This document shows, one piece after another, positions 30,365-38,792 of a stretch of 64,000 nucleotides of DNA (its first letter is position 1; the number at the start of each line of letters is the position of its first letter). Source of the stretch: Ktedonobacteria bacterium brp13 (GTDB lineage: Bacteria > Chloroflexota > Ktedonobacteria > Ktedonobacterales > Ktedonobacteraceae). The position numbers were made by a program, and so were the translations under genes. The notes beneath the pieces were generated by a model, which saw nothing but the letters and a program-made list of their open reading frames with translations, was not told the DNA's origin and did no database searches. The DNA lies in assembly GCA_015099395.1 (NCBI GenBank), contig AP024096.1:6985485-7049484 (forward strand). Reading direction: 5' to 3'.

Positions 30365-31414
30365 ATGAACGAATCTGGGAATAATAAGATATTGTATCTT
30401 TCGTCTAAGGACGTTGAAGCGGCTTGTCAACAGTTAGATACCGTCGCTATTATACGCGAGATGTTTACACTGCATGCCCGTGGAGAAACAAAATTGCCTG
30501 ATGAGGCCTATTTGGGATGGGCTAATGAATTAGATGAGCCAGTACGTAGTTTGAATATGCCAGGGTATCTTGGTGGATCGATACATATGGCTGGTACAAA
30601 AATCATTAATGGTAATATTGCTAATCCTACACGTGGGTTGCCAAGAGCTAGTGGTCTTACCCTCCTCTATGATAATACAACTGTTCAAGTTGCCTGTATT
30701 ATGGAGGGAGCCTCTATCTCAAGCCTGCGTACAGCATGCGTGACAACGCTGTCAATGGAATTGCTGCGTGGGAAAGCGATTGAGCACATTGCGATTATCG
30801 GCGCAGGTGTACTAGCCCTGGCTCATATTCGCCTTGTGATACAGCACATTGCCACCGTACGTCAGATCTCAATCTATGATTTTTCTACGGCACGGATAGA
30901 TGCACTCTATGCTCAACTGTCTCCTCTTTTACAAGAACACCAGATCTCCTGGCACGTAGCTTCTAGCGCAGAAATGGCAGTACGACCAGCACAATGTATT
31001 ATACCCGTTACTACTACTGTCGTTGGCTATATTCCTTTTTCCTGGTTACAACCGGGAGCAATTCTTGTCAATGTGTCATTAGATGATGTGTTGCCTGATG
31101 TGGTCTTTCAGGCTGATAAGATTTTTGTTGATGATTGGAACCTGGTCAAGGCTGATTCTCGTCGTTTGCTTGGCAGAATGTATCAAGCAGGCGAGATCCT
31201 TGGCCCTGAGGAAGCAGAAACGGGTACTTCAGGTCAACAACGGCGTATAGATGGTCTACTTGGTAGTATTGTACTGGGAAAAGCAGGACGCACTGATGAA
31301 GATGAGATTATTTTGGTGAATCCCTTTGGAATGGCGATTGCGGATATTGCAATTGCCTCTCATGTTTATCAGGTTGCTTTGCAGTCGGGACTTGGCTTAT
31401 GGCTGGAACGTTAG
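30365..31414 (+). CDS. sbnB: SbnB-like dehydrogenase for 2,3-diaminopropionate synthesis
   Basis: 349 aa from the ATG at 30365, which has GGAG eight bases upstream; an earlier in-frame start lies inside the palindromic repeat and is unlikely. The protein belongs to the ornithine cyclodeaminase/mu-crystallin family. An N-terminal substrate domain (KLPDEAYLGW, GGSIHMAGTKII near residue 75) precedes a Rossmann NAD site (IIGAGVLALAHI near 145). The family member SbnB is an NAD-dependent dehydrogenase that splits the SbnA product into L-Dap and 2-oxoglutarate. The pairing with an SbnA-like gene is the main reason for this call over ornithine cyclodeaminase. In the NAD motif, GAGxLA replaces the usual GxGxQA. 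Confidence 0.84.
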   Translation: MNESGNNKILYLSSKDVEAACQQLDTVAIIREMFTLHARGETKLPDEAYLGWANELDEPVRSLNMPGYLGGSIHMAGTKIINGNIANPTRGLPRASGLTLLYDNTTVQVACIMEGASISSLRTACVTTLSMELLRGKAIEHIAIIGAGVLALAHIRLVIQHIATVRQISIYDFSTARIDALYAQLSPLLQEHQISWHVASSAEMAVRPAQCIIPVTTTVVGYIPFSWLQPGAILVNVSLDDVLPDVVFQADKIFVDDWNLVKADSRRLLGRMYQAGEILGPEEAETGTSGQQRRIDGLLGSIVLGKAGRTDEDEIILVNPFGMAIADIAIASHVYQVALQSGLGLWLER

Positions 31415-31478
31415 TAATTAACAATATCCTCCACCTACTCACGAACTATTTTATGCGCCCTTTTTCGTAATGTAACTG

Positions 31479-31598
31479 ACATTCCGCACCTGATTTTTCA
31501 GATTCAAGCTACAGGCCAAGTTATATTGCGGAGATGCCCTTCATCTCTGCGTTCTGAAACAGCCTGAGAAGCCAAATTAAAATTTCACTGCGGAATGT
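31479..31598. repeat. 120-bp element with terminal inverted repeats
   Basis: ACATTCCGCA at 31479 is repeated in inverted orientation as TGCGGAATGT ending at 31598, with weaker similarity continuing inwards. A small dyad, GAGATG-CATCTC, lies inside. It has no coding capacity. It resembles a MITE, but I see no clear target duplication. Confidence 0.45.
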
Positions 31599-31639
31599 GG
31601 GAATGTAATTGGGCGATTATTTTTATATGAATCTGTGAA

Positions 31640-31689
31640 TGCCAGAAGACAGATGATAACCATTGAAGGTTGCCATCTGTCTTCTGGCA
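31640..31689. terminator. Bidirectional hairpin between convergent genes
   Basis: A perfect 16-bp inverted repeat (TGCCAGAAGACAGATG and its complement) with an 18-base loop. It lies between the + strand sbnB-like gene and the end of the - strand regulator, and probably stops transcription from both sides. No long U tract follows. Confidence 0.65.
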
Positions 31690-31710
31690 ATTGACGTGAT
31701 GGCTACGTTT

Positions 31711-32187
31711 TTATTTGCGCTGAAAACTTGTTTCAGGTGCCAGTGTAAAGACATATCCTGTATTGCGAACGAGGGAAATTTTTAGTTGAGGATAAAGCCT
31801 GTGAAGTTTTGTACGCACACCAGATAAGGCCCGATATACGGGTTTGAGCTCTCGCACTATATCGTCTGGATGAAACCGGCGTATCTCTTGTAGTTGTTCA
31901 CGCCAGTCATCATAGGAACGTAATGTCAATTGTGCCAGCAGCATTTCATGGGGAGCATAATGCGGATACGACTGTATAAGATTCGTAAGGAGCAACCATT
32001 CGTTTTTGGTGAATTGTTGCTGGGCTATAATATGCGGCTCTCGCGTACTTAGAAGACTTAAAACACGCCTTTCTACATTCCATTCTAAGCGTATGTCTGT
32101 AGGAAACAAATTGCAAAAGGAGGATTGCATTGATATATCGTTTGCTTTGTCAATGACTGGGCAGTTAGTTTCAGTAAAATTTACCAT
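31711..32187 (-). CDS. Stand-alone winged-helix DNA-binding protein (OmpR/PhoB C-terminal type)
   Basis: 158 aa. Residues 60-150 look like the Trans_reg_C winged helix: FTKNEWLLLTNLI, then an acidic helix region, the recognition-helix-like ALSGVRTKLHRLY, and the wing hairpin ISLVRNTGYVFTL. No receiver domain and no transmembrane segment are present, so it is not a classical response regulator. It converges on the sbnB-like gene and diverges from the NB-ARC gene, with two dyads in the shared upstream region. It could be a local regulator of the peptide cluster, but no direct evidence shows this. Confidence 0.65.
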   Translation of the reverse strand: MVNFTETNCPVIDKANDISMQSSFCNLFPTDIRLEWNVERRVLSLLSTREPHIIAQQQFTKNEWLLLTNLIQSYPHYAPHEMLLAQLTLRSYDDWREQLQEIRRFHPDDIVRELKPVYRALSGVRTKLHRLYPQLKISLVRNTGYVFTLAPETSFQRK

Positions 32188-32314
32188 GTTGTTTGAATTT
32201 TACCTCTCTTGTACTTTTCGTCCCGATACATTGGGGCGACTAGGATCTATAAAGTAGTTGTTGGTTCTGCCGCAGGGTTTGTAATAATCCTTAATGGATG
32301 ATGCCTTACGTTTG

Positions 32315-32390
32315 TTACAAATGTATTTGTAATAGACGTTTTTTCTTTCTTGTCTCAATCATATGAGGTTAAATGCACACTCTGAGTGTG
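32315..32390. promoter_or_regulatory. Two dyads in the divergent regulator region
   Basis: TTACAAAT-GT-ATTTGTAA (32315-32332) is a perfect 8-bp-arm dyad, and CACACTC-T-GAGTGTG (32376-32390) a perfect 7-bp-arm dyad. They lie between the divergent winged-helix gene (start 32187) and the NB-ARC gene (start 32796), where operators would be expected. Which protein binds them is unknown. Confidence 0.4.
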
Positions 32391-32447
32391 AAATTGTAGA
32401 ATCACTGCTTAAATAGTACTACTGTGTTCTATGGCGGTCTTGCCAAA

Positions 32448-32532
32448 TGGTATTAAAACCGGTAAAGTGAGGGAGTGAAGACGGAAGGAGCCGTTTGTAG
32501 GGATTTTGCTAGCTGGTAATAATGCCGGTAAA
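32448..32532 (+). repeat. Imperfect 19-bp direct repeats in the 608-bp upstream region
   Basis: Two copies of TGGTA-(6 variable bases)-CCGGTAAA, at 32448-32466 and 32514-32532, are spaced 66 bases apart. They lie about 260-350 bases upstream of the NB-ARC gene. Apart from these and the two dyads, I see nothing else in 32188-32795, which is AT-rich. Confidence 0.35.
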
Positions 32533-32795
32533 TGCAAGCCAAAAGCTGAAAAAAGTGATCTATTATGTGAGAAACAATGATAGTGTTATAAATTTTATTG
32601 TTTTATTTTTATTCCATTAAAAAAAGATGTTGGATTGCTTTGGTAAGCATGTGCTAAAGTATTTGGGGATATTTTGGAATTTGTGTCTACTTTATGTAGA
32701 TCGCGTATATCTCTGTTACTAACTTCGTGCGCATGTTCTTGACCAACTCCTCTTTCCGCTCTTCAGCAAATTGTGGCATCACAAAGGAGCAAAAA

Positions 32796-35297
32796 ATGCA
32801 CGACAGTATTTTTAGTGTTTTTGGGGAGTTATTGCGACTCTTGCGCGTACAAAAGAGGATTAATCAGCAGCAACTTGCGGATAAGTTATCTGTACACCGA
32901 AATACCATTAGTAAGTGGGAACGTGGTGTGTGTCTTCCTATAAGTAAAACCATTGTGCTTGAATTAGCTTACCAACTGCAACTCGATAAACATGATACCC
33001 AACAACTGCTTGAGGCTAGTTTGACCTCATCTACCCCACGTTGGTATCTGCCCTTTCCAAATAGCCCTTTTTTTACTGGGCGAGATGCGCTCTTAGATGA
33101 ACTGCATGAGCTATTTAGCCAGAACGCTGTTTCGCATCGATCTTATGCTCTAAGTGGCCTTGGCGGTATTGGTAAAACACAAGTAGCGATTGAGTATGCT
33201 TATCGGCATGTCTATGATTATAGCGCTATTTTGTGGATAGCGGCAGAAGCCGGAGAGAGTATGATTGCGAGTTTCACTGCAATCATTGACATATTACATC
33301 TGTCGGCGCGACGAGATCAGAATCATATTATTAGTACCATACATCAATGGCTAAACGAGCATAATGAGTGGCTACTCATTTTCGATAATATTGAAGATCT
33401 AGGTCTAATTAAGCCATTCATGTCTGTTGCGCACAATGGCGCTATTTTGTTGACCACACGGCTACAAAATCTCGGAAGTATTGCTCAGACTATCAACCTT
33501 GAACCTATGACGCAAGACGAGGGAAGCAGCTTTTTACTTCGCCGTAGCAAATTATCGAGTTTAGATGATGGCGCAGTCTCACTGCCGCCACTGGAGATCC
33601 AGGCCGCGCAGACGATTGTTGCACTTATGGATGGATTGCCTTTGGCACTCGATCAAGCAGGAGCGTATATAGACGCAACGCAATGTAATTTGCAGGACTA
33701 TCTACAACTCTTTCAAACCTCCTGGCAACGGCTTCTGGATGAACGTGATGCCCATTCCGATCATTTATTGTCTGTGTCCAGGACCTTTACACTCGCATTT
33801 GAACAAGTGAAGCGAAACAGTCCACAAGCAGCAGAGTTACTGACGGTATGCGCCTTTCTTTCCTCTGCGGCTATTTCGGAGACATTTTTCAGTGAGGGAG
33901 CCAGGCACCTGGGGCCAATGTTTGAGGAGTTGGCCGTTGATCCTTTTCAGTTTAATGCTGCTATTAAGACATTGCAAACCTATTCGCTGGTTCAACGCGA
34001 TGCAAATATGCATACATTAACGATTCATCGATTGGTACAAGCGGTAATCAAAGAGCGCCTGCCAGAAGAGATCCAGAGCATATGGACGACACGTATTATA
34101 CGTGCGATGCATCAACTTTTCCCTGTAGATGAGAAGACGCAAGTTGATTACTGGCAGATCAGTGAGCGGCTTTTACCTCATGCATTGGTCTGTATTACCT
34201 TAGGTGAACAGTGGAATACAGACGAAGATACTTATATTGCTTTAATGTGCCATGTGTCCACTTATCTCTCAGCGTGTGTACGTTATGGCGAGGCAGAGGA
34301 ACTTTATAAGCAAGCACTGCACATCGGAAAATCCTCATTGGGTCTGGATCATTACTTGATGACTGAGGTTCTTTACGGTCTGGCTATGCTTTATTTCAAA
34401 CAAGATAAGTATGAAGAAGCGGAGTCACTCTACTTACAAGCCTTATCTATGCGAGAGCGAGCGCAGGAAACTGAAAGTCTCCCGGTTGCTAACATTCTTT
34501 TTGGACTGGGTTCTCTCTACCATAGACAAGGACAGTATGAAGAGGCGGAGCCACTCTATCAGCGGGCGTTGCGTATACGTGAGCAGATATTAGGAGTCGA
34601 ACATTCGCAGGTTGCTTCATTACTCAACAATCTAGCGGAACTGTATCGAGAGAAGGGCAAGTATAAGGAGGCAGAGTCTCTTTGCCAACGCGCGTTGCGC
34701 ATTAGCGAGCAGGGCTTAGGATCTGAGCATTCTCAGGTGGGTGTGTTACTTAACAATCTGGCAGAACTGTATCGAGAGCAAGGTAAATATGCCGAGGCGG
34801 AGTCCCTTTATCGGCGAACATTACGAATCTGGGAAAAATGGCCAGGTTCGGAGCATCCTCGCATTTCTTACCCGCTCTACGGATTGGCGGAGTTATTTAG
34901 AGCGCAAGATAAATATGTTGAAGCTGAGCTACTTTACCAGCGAGCATTACGAATTTGGGAAAGGGAATTGGGACAGGATCATTCCCTTGTAGCAGGACCA
35001 TTAGACGGATTGGCGGAACTGTATCGGGTGCAAGGGAAATATATCGAGGCGGAACCTCTTTATCTGCGGGCGTTGCAGATTAGGATACAGACATTAGGTT
35101 TAGGCCATCCCGAGGTTGCAGTAACCTTGTGTCATCTGGCACATTTCTATCAATTAAAACAGCAACCTATGGAAGCGCTTGAGCTGTATCAACAGGCATT
35201 AGCGATCCTTAAACGTACACTTGGTCCAACTCATCCAAAAACAGTTATAACATTTACAGCGTATACAAACCTCCAGCAGGTACTAGAACATAGATAG
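32796..35297 (+). CDS. XRE-family HTH, NB-ARC NTPase and TPR regulator
   Basis: 833 aa from the ATG at 32796, which has AAAGGAG upstream; a start 23 codons earlier lacks one. Residues 10-65 form a helix-turn-helix (NQQQLADKLSVHRNTISKWE). NB-ARC follows (about 100-350): Walker A GLGGIGKTQ near 138, Walker B WLLIFDNIED near 203, an ILLTTR sensor, and GLPLALDQAGAYI near 292. From about 480 to 825 come at least seven 42-residue TPR units of the type AELYREQGKYAEAESLY-RALRI. Such STAND proteins oligomerize on ligand or protein binding and act as transcription activators or defence effectors. The XRE domain favours transcription control, possibly of the neighbouring peptide cluster. Confidence 0.85.
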   Translation: MHDSIFSVFGELLRLLRVQKRINQQQLADKLSVHRNTISKWERGVCLPISKTIVLELAYQLQLDKHDTQQLLEASLTSSTPRWYLPFPNSPFFTGRDALLDELHELFSQNAVSHRSYALSGLGGIGKTQVAIEYAYRHVYDYSAILWIAAEAGESMIASFTAIIDILHLSARRDQNHIISTIHQWLNEHNEWLLIFDNIEDLGLIKPFMSVAHNGAILLTTRLQNLGSIAQTINLEPMTQDEGSSFLLRRSKLSSLDDGAVSLPPLEIQAAQTIVALMDGLPLALDQAGAYIDATQCNLQDYLQLFQTSWQRLLDERDAHSDHLLSVSRTFTLAFEQVKRNSPQAAELLTVCAFLSSAAISETFFSEGARHLGPMFEELAVDPFQFNAAIKTLQTYSLVQRDANMHTLTIHRLVQAVIKERLPEEIQSIWTTRIIRAMHQLFPVDEKTQVDYWQISERLLPHALVCITLGEQWNTDEDTYIALMCHVSTYLSACVRYGEAEELYKQALHIGKSSLGLDHYLMTEVLYGLAMLYFKQDKYEEAESLYLQALSMRERAQETESLPVANILFGLGSLYHRQGQYEEAEPLYQRALRIREQILGVEHSQVASLLNNLAELYREKGKYKEAESLCQRALRISEQGLGSEHSQVGVLLNNLAELYREQGKYAEAESLYRRTLRIWEKWPGSEHPRISYPLYGLAELFRAQDKYVEAELLYQRALRIWERELGQDHSLVAGPLDGLAELYRVQGKYIEAEPLYLRALQIRIQTLGLGHPEVAVTLCHLAHFYQLKQQPMEALELYQQALAILKRTLGPTHPKTVITFTAYTNLQQVLEHR

Positions 35298-35405
35298 GTG
35301 TCCTCATCATTTATGGAGAAGGTTTGTCTTGGGATCTGAGAACTGAAATGACAATTCATGGATGGATAGCTTAATTAGGCATGTTGAGCTGCCACAAAAA
35401 TTGCT

Positions 35406-35444
35406 GTATAAATAAACAGGACCCTTTGAGCTATTTATTTATAC
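35406..35444. terminator. AT-rich hairpin between convergent genes
   Basis: GTATAAATAAA and its 11-bp complement TTTATTTATAC flank a 17-base loop. The hairpin lies between the end of the NB-ARC gene and the end of the - strand carbamoyltransferase. The stem is A/T-only apart from its base, so it would be weak. Confidence 0.35.
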
Positions 35445-35496
35445 CTTCCCCAAAGTCGGTCGAGCTTACTGCATATCTCTATCGTACGATGGCTTT

Positions 35497-36432
35497 CTAA
35501 TACCCTACAATACACCATTCAAGTGCGGCCATGGCACCAAAAAGTTTATTATGAGCCTGGTGAAATGCGATACTCTGAGGACCATCAAGCACTTCGCTGG
35601 CAACGTCTTCATCACGTACAGCGGGTAGGTCATGCATAAATATGGTTCCAGAGGGTTTAGAAACTTTATCCATGAGGGCCTGTGATACGCTGAATGGGTT
35701 GAAAACCATCTTCCAATTAGGATCTGCCTTACTGCTCCCTGTTGTTTGCCAGCGCGTTGTGTAGACAACATCCACATTTTTTGGCATATCATCATTGCTA
35801 TGATACTCCTCAATTTGAGCGCCATATGTATGAGCAGAGGCTTGCGTCTGTTCTATTATGCCGGATGGTAATCCATAACCTTCAGGAGTAAGCAATGTTA
35901 ATTTCATCCCTTGTGTCTTGCTGATTGCCTGAGCGAAAGATACGGCAGTACTGTTGCCTTCTCCAAGATACAGTATATGAAGACCATTTAAACGTCCAAA
36001 ATGCTCTTTAAGCGTTGCAAGATCTGCAAGAGCTTGTGATGGATGTTCAATATCGCTCATTGCGTTAATAATGGACATCTTCTTCTGGTCCGCAAATACT
36101 TGCATTTCCGCCAGACTTTCGGCAGTTCGCAATACTAGTGCATCAAGGAAGCCAGATAGCACATTGGTGGTATCTTGAATAGTCTCTCCGGTGTTTATTT
36201 GTAGGTCGTTTGGACCGTATGTTATGACAGAGGCACCTAACCTGGCGGCTCCGAGAGTGAATGCTGTCCTGGTACGTGTAGACGTCTTTCTAAAATATAT
36301 TCCAACGGCCTTATCCTTTAACGGCCGCGCTTCTTTAACTTTTCCAGTTGCTATCTGTAACGTTCGATCTACAAGATAAGAAATCTCATCAGGTTCTAAA
36401 TCTGTGATAGAAAGTAAGTGCCTTTTATCCAT
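35497..36432 (-). CDS. Ornithine-carbamoyltransferase-like enzyme with altered substrate motif
   Basis: 311 aa from the ATG at 36432; an upstream start adds 32 Ser-rich residues with no family match. The carbamoyl-phosphate site is intact (FRKTSTRTRTAF near residue 52; HPSQALADL near 130). The ornithine-side signature HCLP is instead HDLPAVRDEDV near 264, so the Cys that contacts the amino group in OTCases is Asp. The protein therefore probably carbamoylates another amine. Its position 4 kb from the Dap genes makes a diaminopropionate-type substrate (giving a ureido-alanine) a possible reading, but that is inference. Transferases of this family install ureido groups in some nonribosomal peptides. 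The alternative is a diverged ArgF. Confidence 0.75.
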   Translation of the reverse strand: MDKRHLLSITDLEPDEISYLVDRTLQIATGKVKEARPLKDKAVGIYFRKTSTRTRTAFTLGAARLGASVITYGPNDLQINTGETIQDTTNVLSGFLDALVLRTAESLAEMQVFADQKKMSIINAMSDIEHPSQALADLATLKEHFGRLNGLHILYLGEGNSTAVSFAQAISKTQGMKLTLLTPEGYGLPSGIIEQTQASAHTYGAQIEEYHSNDDMPKNVDVVYTTRWQTTGSSKADPNWKMVFNPFSVSQALMDKVSKPSGTIFMHDLPAVRDEDVASEVLDGPQSIAFHQAHNKLFGAMAALEWCIVGY

Positions 36433-36896
36433 ATAGTAGCATCTCTTCCAGCGTGTTTGAAAATAACATCCCTTATTATTCGAAAAACTTGAAGAATCTG
36501 AAAAACTATATGCTGAAAAATTCAACATAAGCTCATATCAATTTTACCTGCAAATATTACTTTTGTCCAGTTGCCCTTTCACATTATCAGCGCAATCGCA
36601 TCTAAATTTAGGAACTGGCTCTACAAGTCATGTGATCACAAGCCAATTCACAATGCTCTGCTGTAAAGGAGACGAGATCGGGAGAGGCATTGCCTGTCTG
36701 ATGGAGCGCCAATTTCACTGCTTCACGTCGATTTTCAACCCTTTCGCTCAGCATGGCACCACCCTTGCGTCATTTTCCCATCATGTTCTGCCTCTTTTCA
36801 GTATCACTATTTGTGTCAGGTGTGTCGATCAAGTATGAATAGCATAGCGCTCATTGTTAGCAACGAGGACAATTCTAAGCAAAGAGAGTGGAGATC
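36433..36896. other. Intergenic region without a recognised gene
   Basis: 464 bases between the divergent carbamoyltransferase and the Tat-exported protein. Short open frames here have no recognisable domain. The base composition shifts from AT-rich to GC-rich towards the right end. Confidence 0.5.
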
Positions 36897-38462
36897 ATGA
36901 CCAAGAACGACGAACAGAGGATTGCAGAAGAACCACACAGGAAACAGAGTCGACGACGTTTTCTTGAAGGCACCCTTGGCGCGGCCCTGGCGTCCGCAGG
37001 TATCTACGAACTCATCGACACGCTGGTTCAACCACCTGAGCAGGTCGCTTTCGCGGACGGCCAACCGTTGCCGCAACCGTTGCCGCCGGAACAATACATC
37101 ATCCAGAACGTTCGGATTATCAAGGACAATGGCTCCGGCATCAACAGTAGCAATGGTACGATTCCAGTCTTAGTACACCCGCTGCACAATCACGTCATTA
37201 CCGCGAAATTGCGTGTCCCGGCGAACGCGAAAACCTTACAGGAGGCGCAGCACCACCTGGAATCCGTCCTGCTGGGCCTGGAACAGCAATTTCCACCCAC
37301 GCCCCGTGGATTGGGCATCGCGGTCGCCTGGGGACTCCCCTACTTTCACCATTACATCCCCAGTCTAGGGAAAACTTCTAGTTTTTTCAAGGCTGGGACG
37401 CGCTACCCGGGTTATTTGCCGGTTGACCTGGTGACATCTAAGCTCGAGGGCCATACCGTCTATGCGGTCCAGGATGCCATGACGTTCCCCAGCGACCAGC
37501 CCCCTGCTGGCTTTGGACCGGTTCACCTGGAGCAGAACGATGTGGCCGTGTTACTGCGCAGTGACTCGCTCACGAATGTTATGGAAGCCACCAACACCCT
37601 TTTCGGGACGGCAAGCAACCAGGCGGGCAGTCTGTTCAAAGTGACGAGTATTCGCAGAGGCTTCGCCGGGGGCGGGTTCTATGGGAAACAGAGCCTGCCG
37701 AGCAGGCTGGCGCTGGCGGCGAATATTCCTGGCGCGAAGTCGATTCCTCCCCATGCTGAGGTCTTCCTCGGCTTCACCACCACCTTGCAGTCGAATATGG
37801 GTCCCGGCATCATCGCGAATCTGGAGACCTTACCTGGCGAGACCGATCAGTGGCCCCACGGCTACTTCCAGCATGGTACAACCATGGCCCTCTCTCACCT
37901 GTTTGAAGATCTGGCTACTTGGTACGGACAGGGCTTCCCCACGTATGCTGATCGCGTCCAGGCGATGTTGCAGCCCGGCCTCTCGCCTGCGCCGGGGACG
38001 CTCACCCTCAATCCGCCAGGTCAAAGTGAGTCCAATGTGGTGCAAGGGGTCCACCAGTACCACGCCTACGGCCACACTGGGAGCATGGCGCCGGTGGATA
38101 GCACGACAGTGCCGACGACCAGCAACTACGGTGTGGACTACCCCACGGGGACGACCATCCCCGTGCGCGGTGATTTCAATACGCTGGACAATCCGTTCTA
38201 CTACACCTCCGACCCGACTGGAGACCATTACAGCAGCAAGCCATTTGCCGGCCTGCACTTCATTATGTTCCAACCGACGATTGCAATCTTCAATCGCGTT
38301 CGGCTCGCGATGGACGGCCACTATTCCGATCAGACCGTCGATCTCTCGCCGCGCGCCTTCGGCGCAGGCATCAACTCGGTCCTGTTCACGACCCACCGGC
38401 AGAACTACATGGTTCCATCTCGTCTTCATCGCTCCTTCCCGCTAGCCGAGTTTCTGACCTGA
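36897..38462 (+). CDS. Tat-signal DyP-like (DUF7405) protein
   Basis: 521 aa from the ATG at 36897. A twin-arginine signal (QSRRRFLEGTLGAALASAGI) near residue 17 predicts export in folded form. The body resembles the DUF7405 branch of the dye-decolorizing peroxidase superfamily: a paired ferredoxin-like pattern (NHVITAKLRV; NDVAVLLRSDS), RRGFAGGGFYG near 247, FLGFTTTLQS, and the helix HGTTMALSHLFEDLATWYG near 335, which may carry the haem-proximal His. The canonical GxxDG of classical DyPs is absent, so peroxidase activity is uncertain. The gene is clearly more GC-rich than its neighbours and has long antisense open frames as a result, which suggests separate ancestry. Confidence 0.65.
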   Translation: MTKNDEQRIAEEPHRKQSRRRFLEGTLGAALASAGIYELIDTLVQPPEQVAFADGQPLPQPLPPEQYIIQNVRIIKDNGSGINSSNGTIPVLVHPLHNHVITAKLRVPANAKTLQEAQHHLESVLLGLEQQFPPTPRGLGIAVAWGLPYFHHYIPSLGKTSSFFKAGTRYPGYLPVDLVTSKLEGHTVYAVQDAMTFPSDQPPAGFGPVHLEQNDVAVLLRSDSLTNVMEATNTLFGTASNQAGSLFKVTSIRRGFAGGGFYGKQSLPSRLALAANIPGAKSIPPHAEVFLGFTTTLQSNMGPGIIANLETLPGETDQWPHGYFQHGTTMALSHLFEDLATWYGQGFPTYADRVQAMLQPGLSPAPGTLTLNPPGQSESNVVQGVHQYHAYGHTGSMAPVDSTTVPTTSNYGVDYPTGTTIPVRGDFNTLDNPFYYTSDPTGDHYSSKPFAGLHFIMFQPTIAIFNRVRLAMDGHYSDQTVDLSPRAFGAGINSVLFTTHRQNYMVPSRLHRSFPLAEFLT

Positions 38463-38631
38463 TCCCAACGAGGCGATGAGGGAAAAGAACGTGGAGGATG
38501 CGTATGATCAGAAATGCTTGGTGGAACGACCAAAGCGCTTGGCAACTACTGCAGCGACTACCAGCAAGGCTGTGAAGGGTCTGGCGATCCTGATCACACG
38601 ACCGACGTACTGAGGAGAACAAAAACAGTTA

Positions 38632-38787
38632 TGGTGTGTCCATCATGAACAGAAGGAACTGGCTTAACCGGCTTTCCGCATCAACAGCCTTACGATTTGA
38701 AGTGGGGGGGAGAACATGCGAGTAGATTTCAAGTGTGACTGTGATTTGGCTATGCCCGAGCAACTCTTGCACAATCTTGATTGTGTA
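38632..38787 (-). pseudogene. C-terminal remnant of a tyrosine recombinase
   Basis: The - strand frame encodes KIVQELLGHSQITVTLEIYS followed by HVLPP, which is the C-terminal catalytic box (with the nucleophile Tyr) of a phage-type integrase. It is nearly the same as the end of the integrase at 44072-45129. Everything upstream of this piece is missing; the frame continues into unrelated sequence of the next gene. Confidence 0.75.
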
Positions 38788-38792
38788 TTCTG

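Noticed and set aside
37681..38445. Long open frames overlapping the DyP-like gene in other frames (also 37830-38429 on the - strand)
   Set aside because: They arise from the GC-rich composition of the real gene; their translations are Arg/Ser/Pro-rich with no domain, and the Tat-signal frame is clearly the coding one.
38476..38613. 45-codon frame after the DyP-like gene
   Set aside because: Ribosome site too close to the ATG, no recognisable motif, and an overlapping 23-codon frame is equally plausible.
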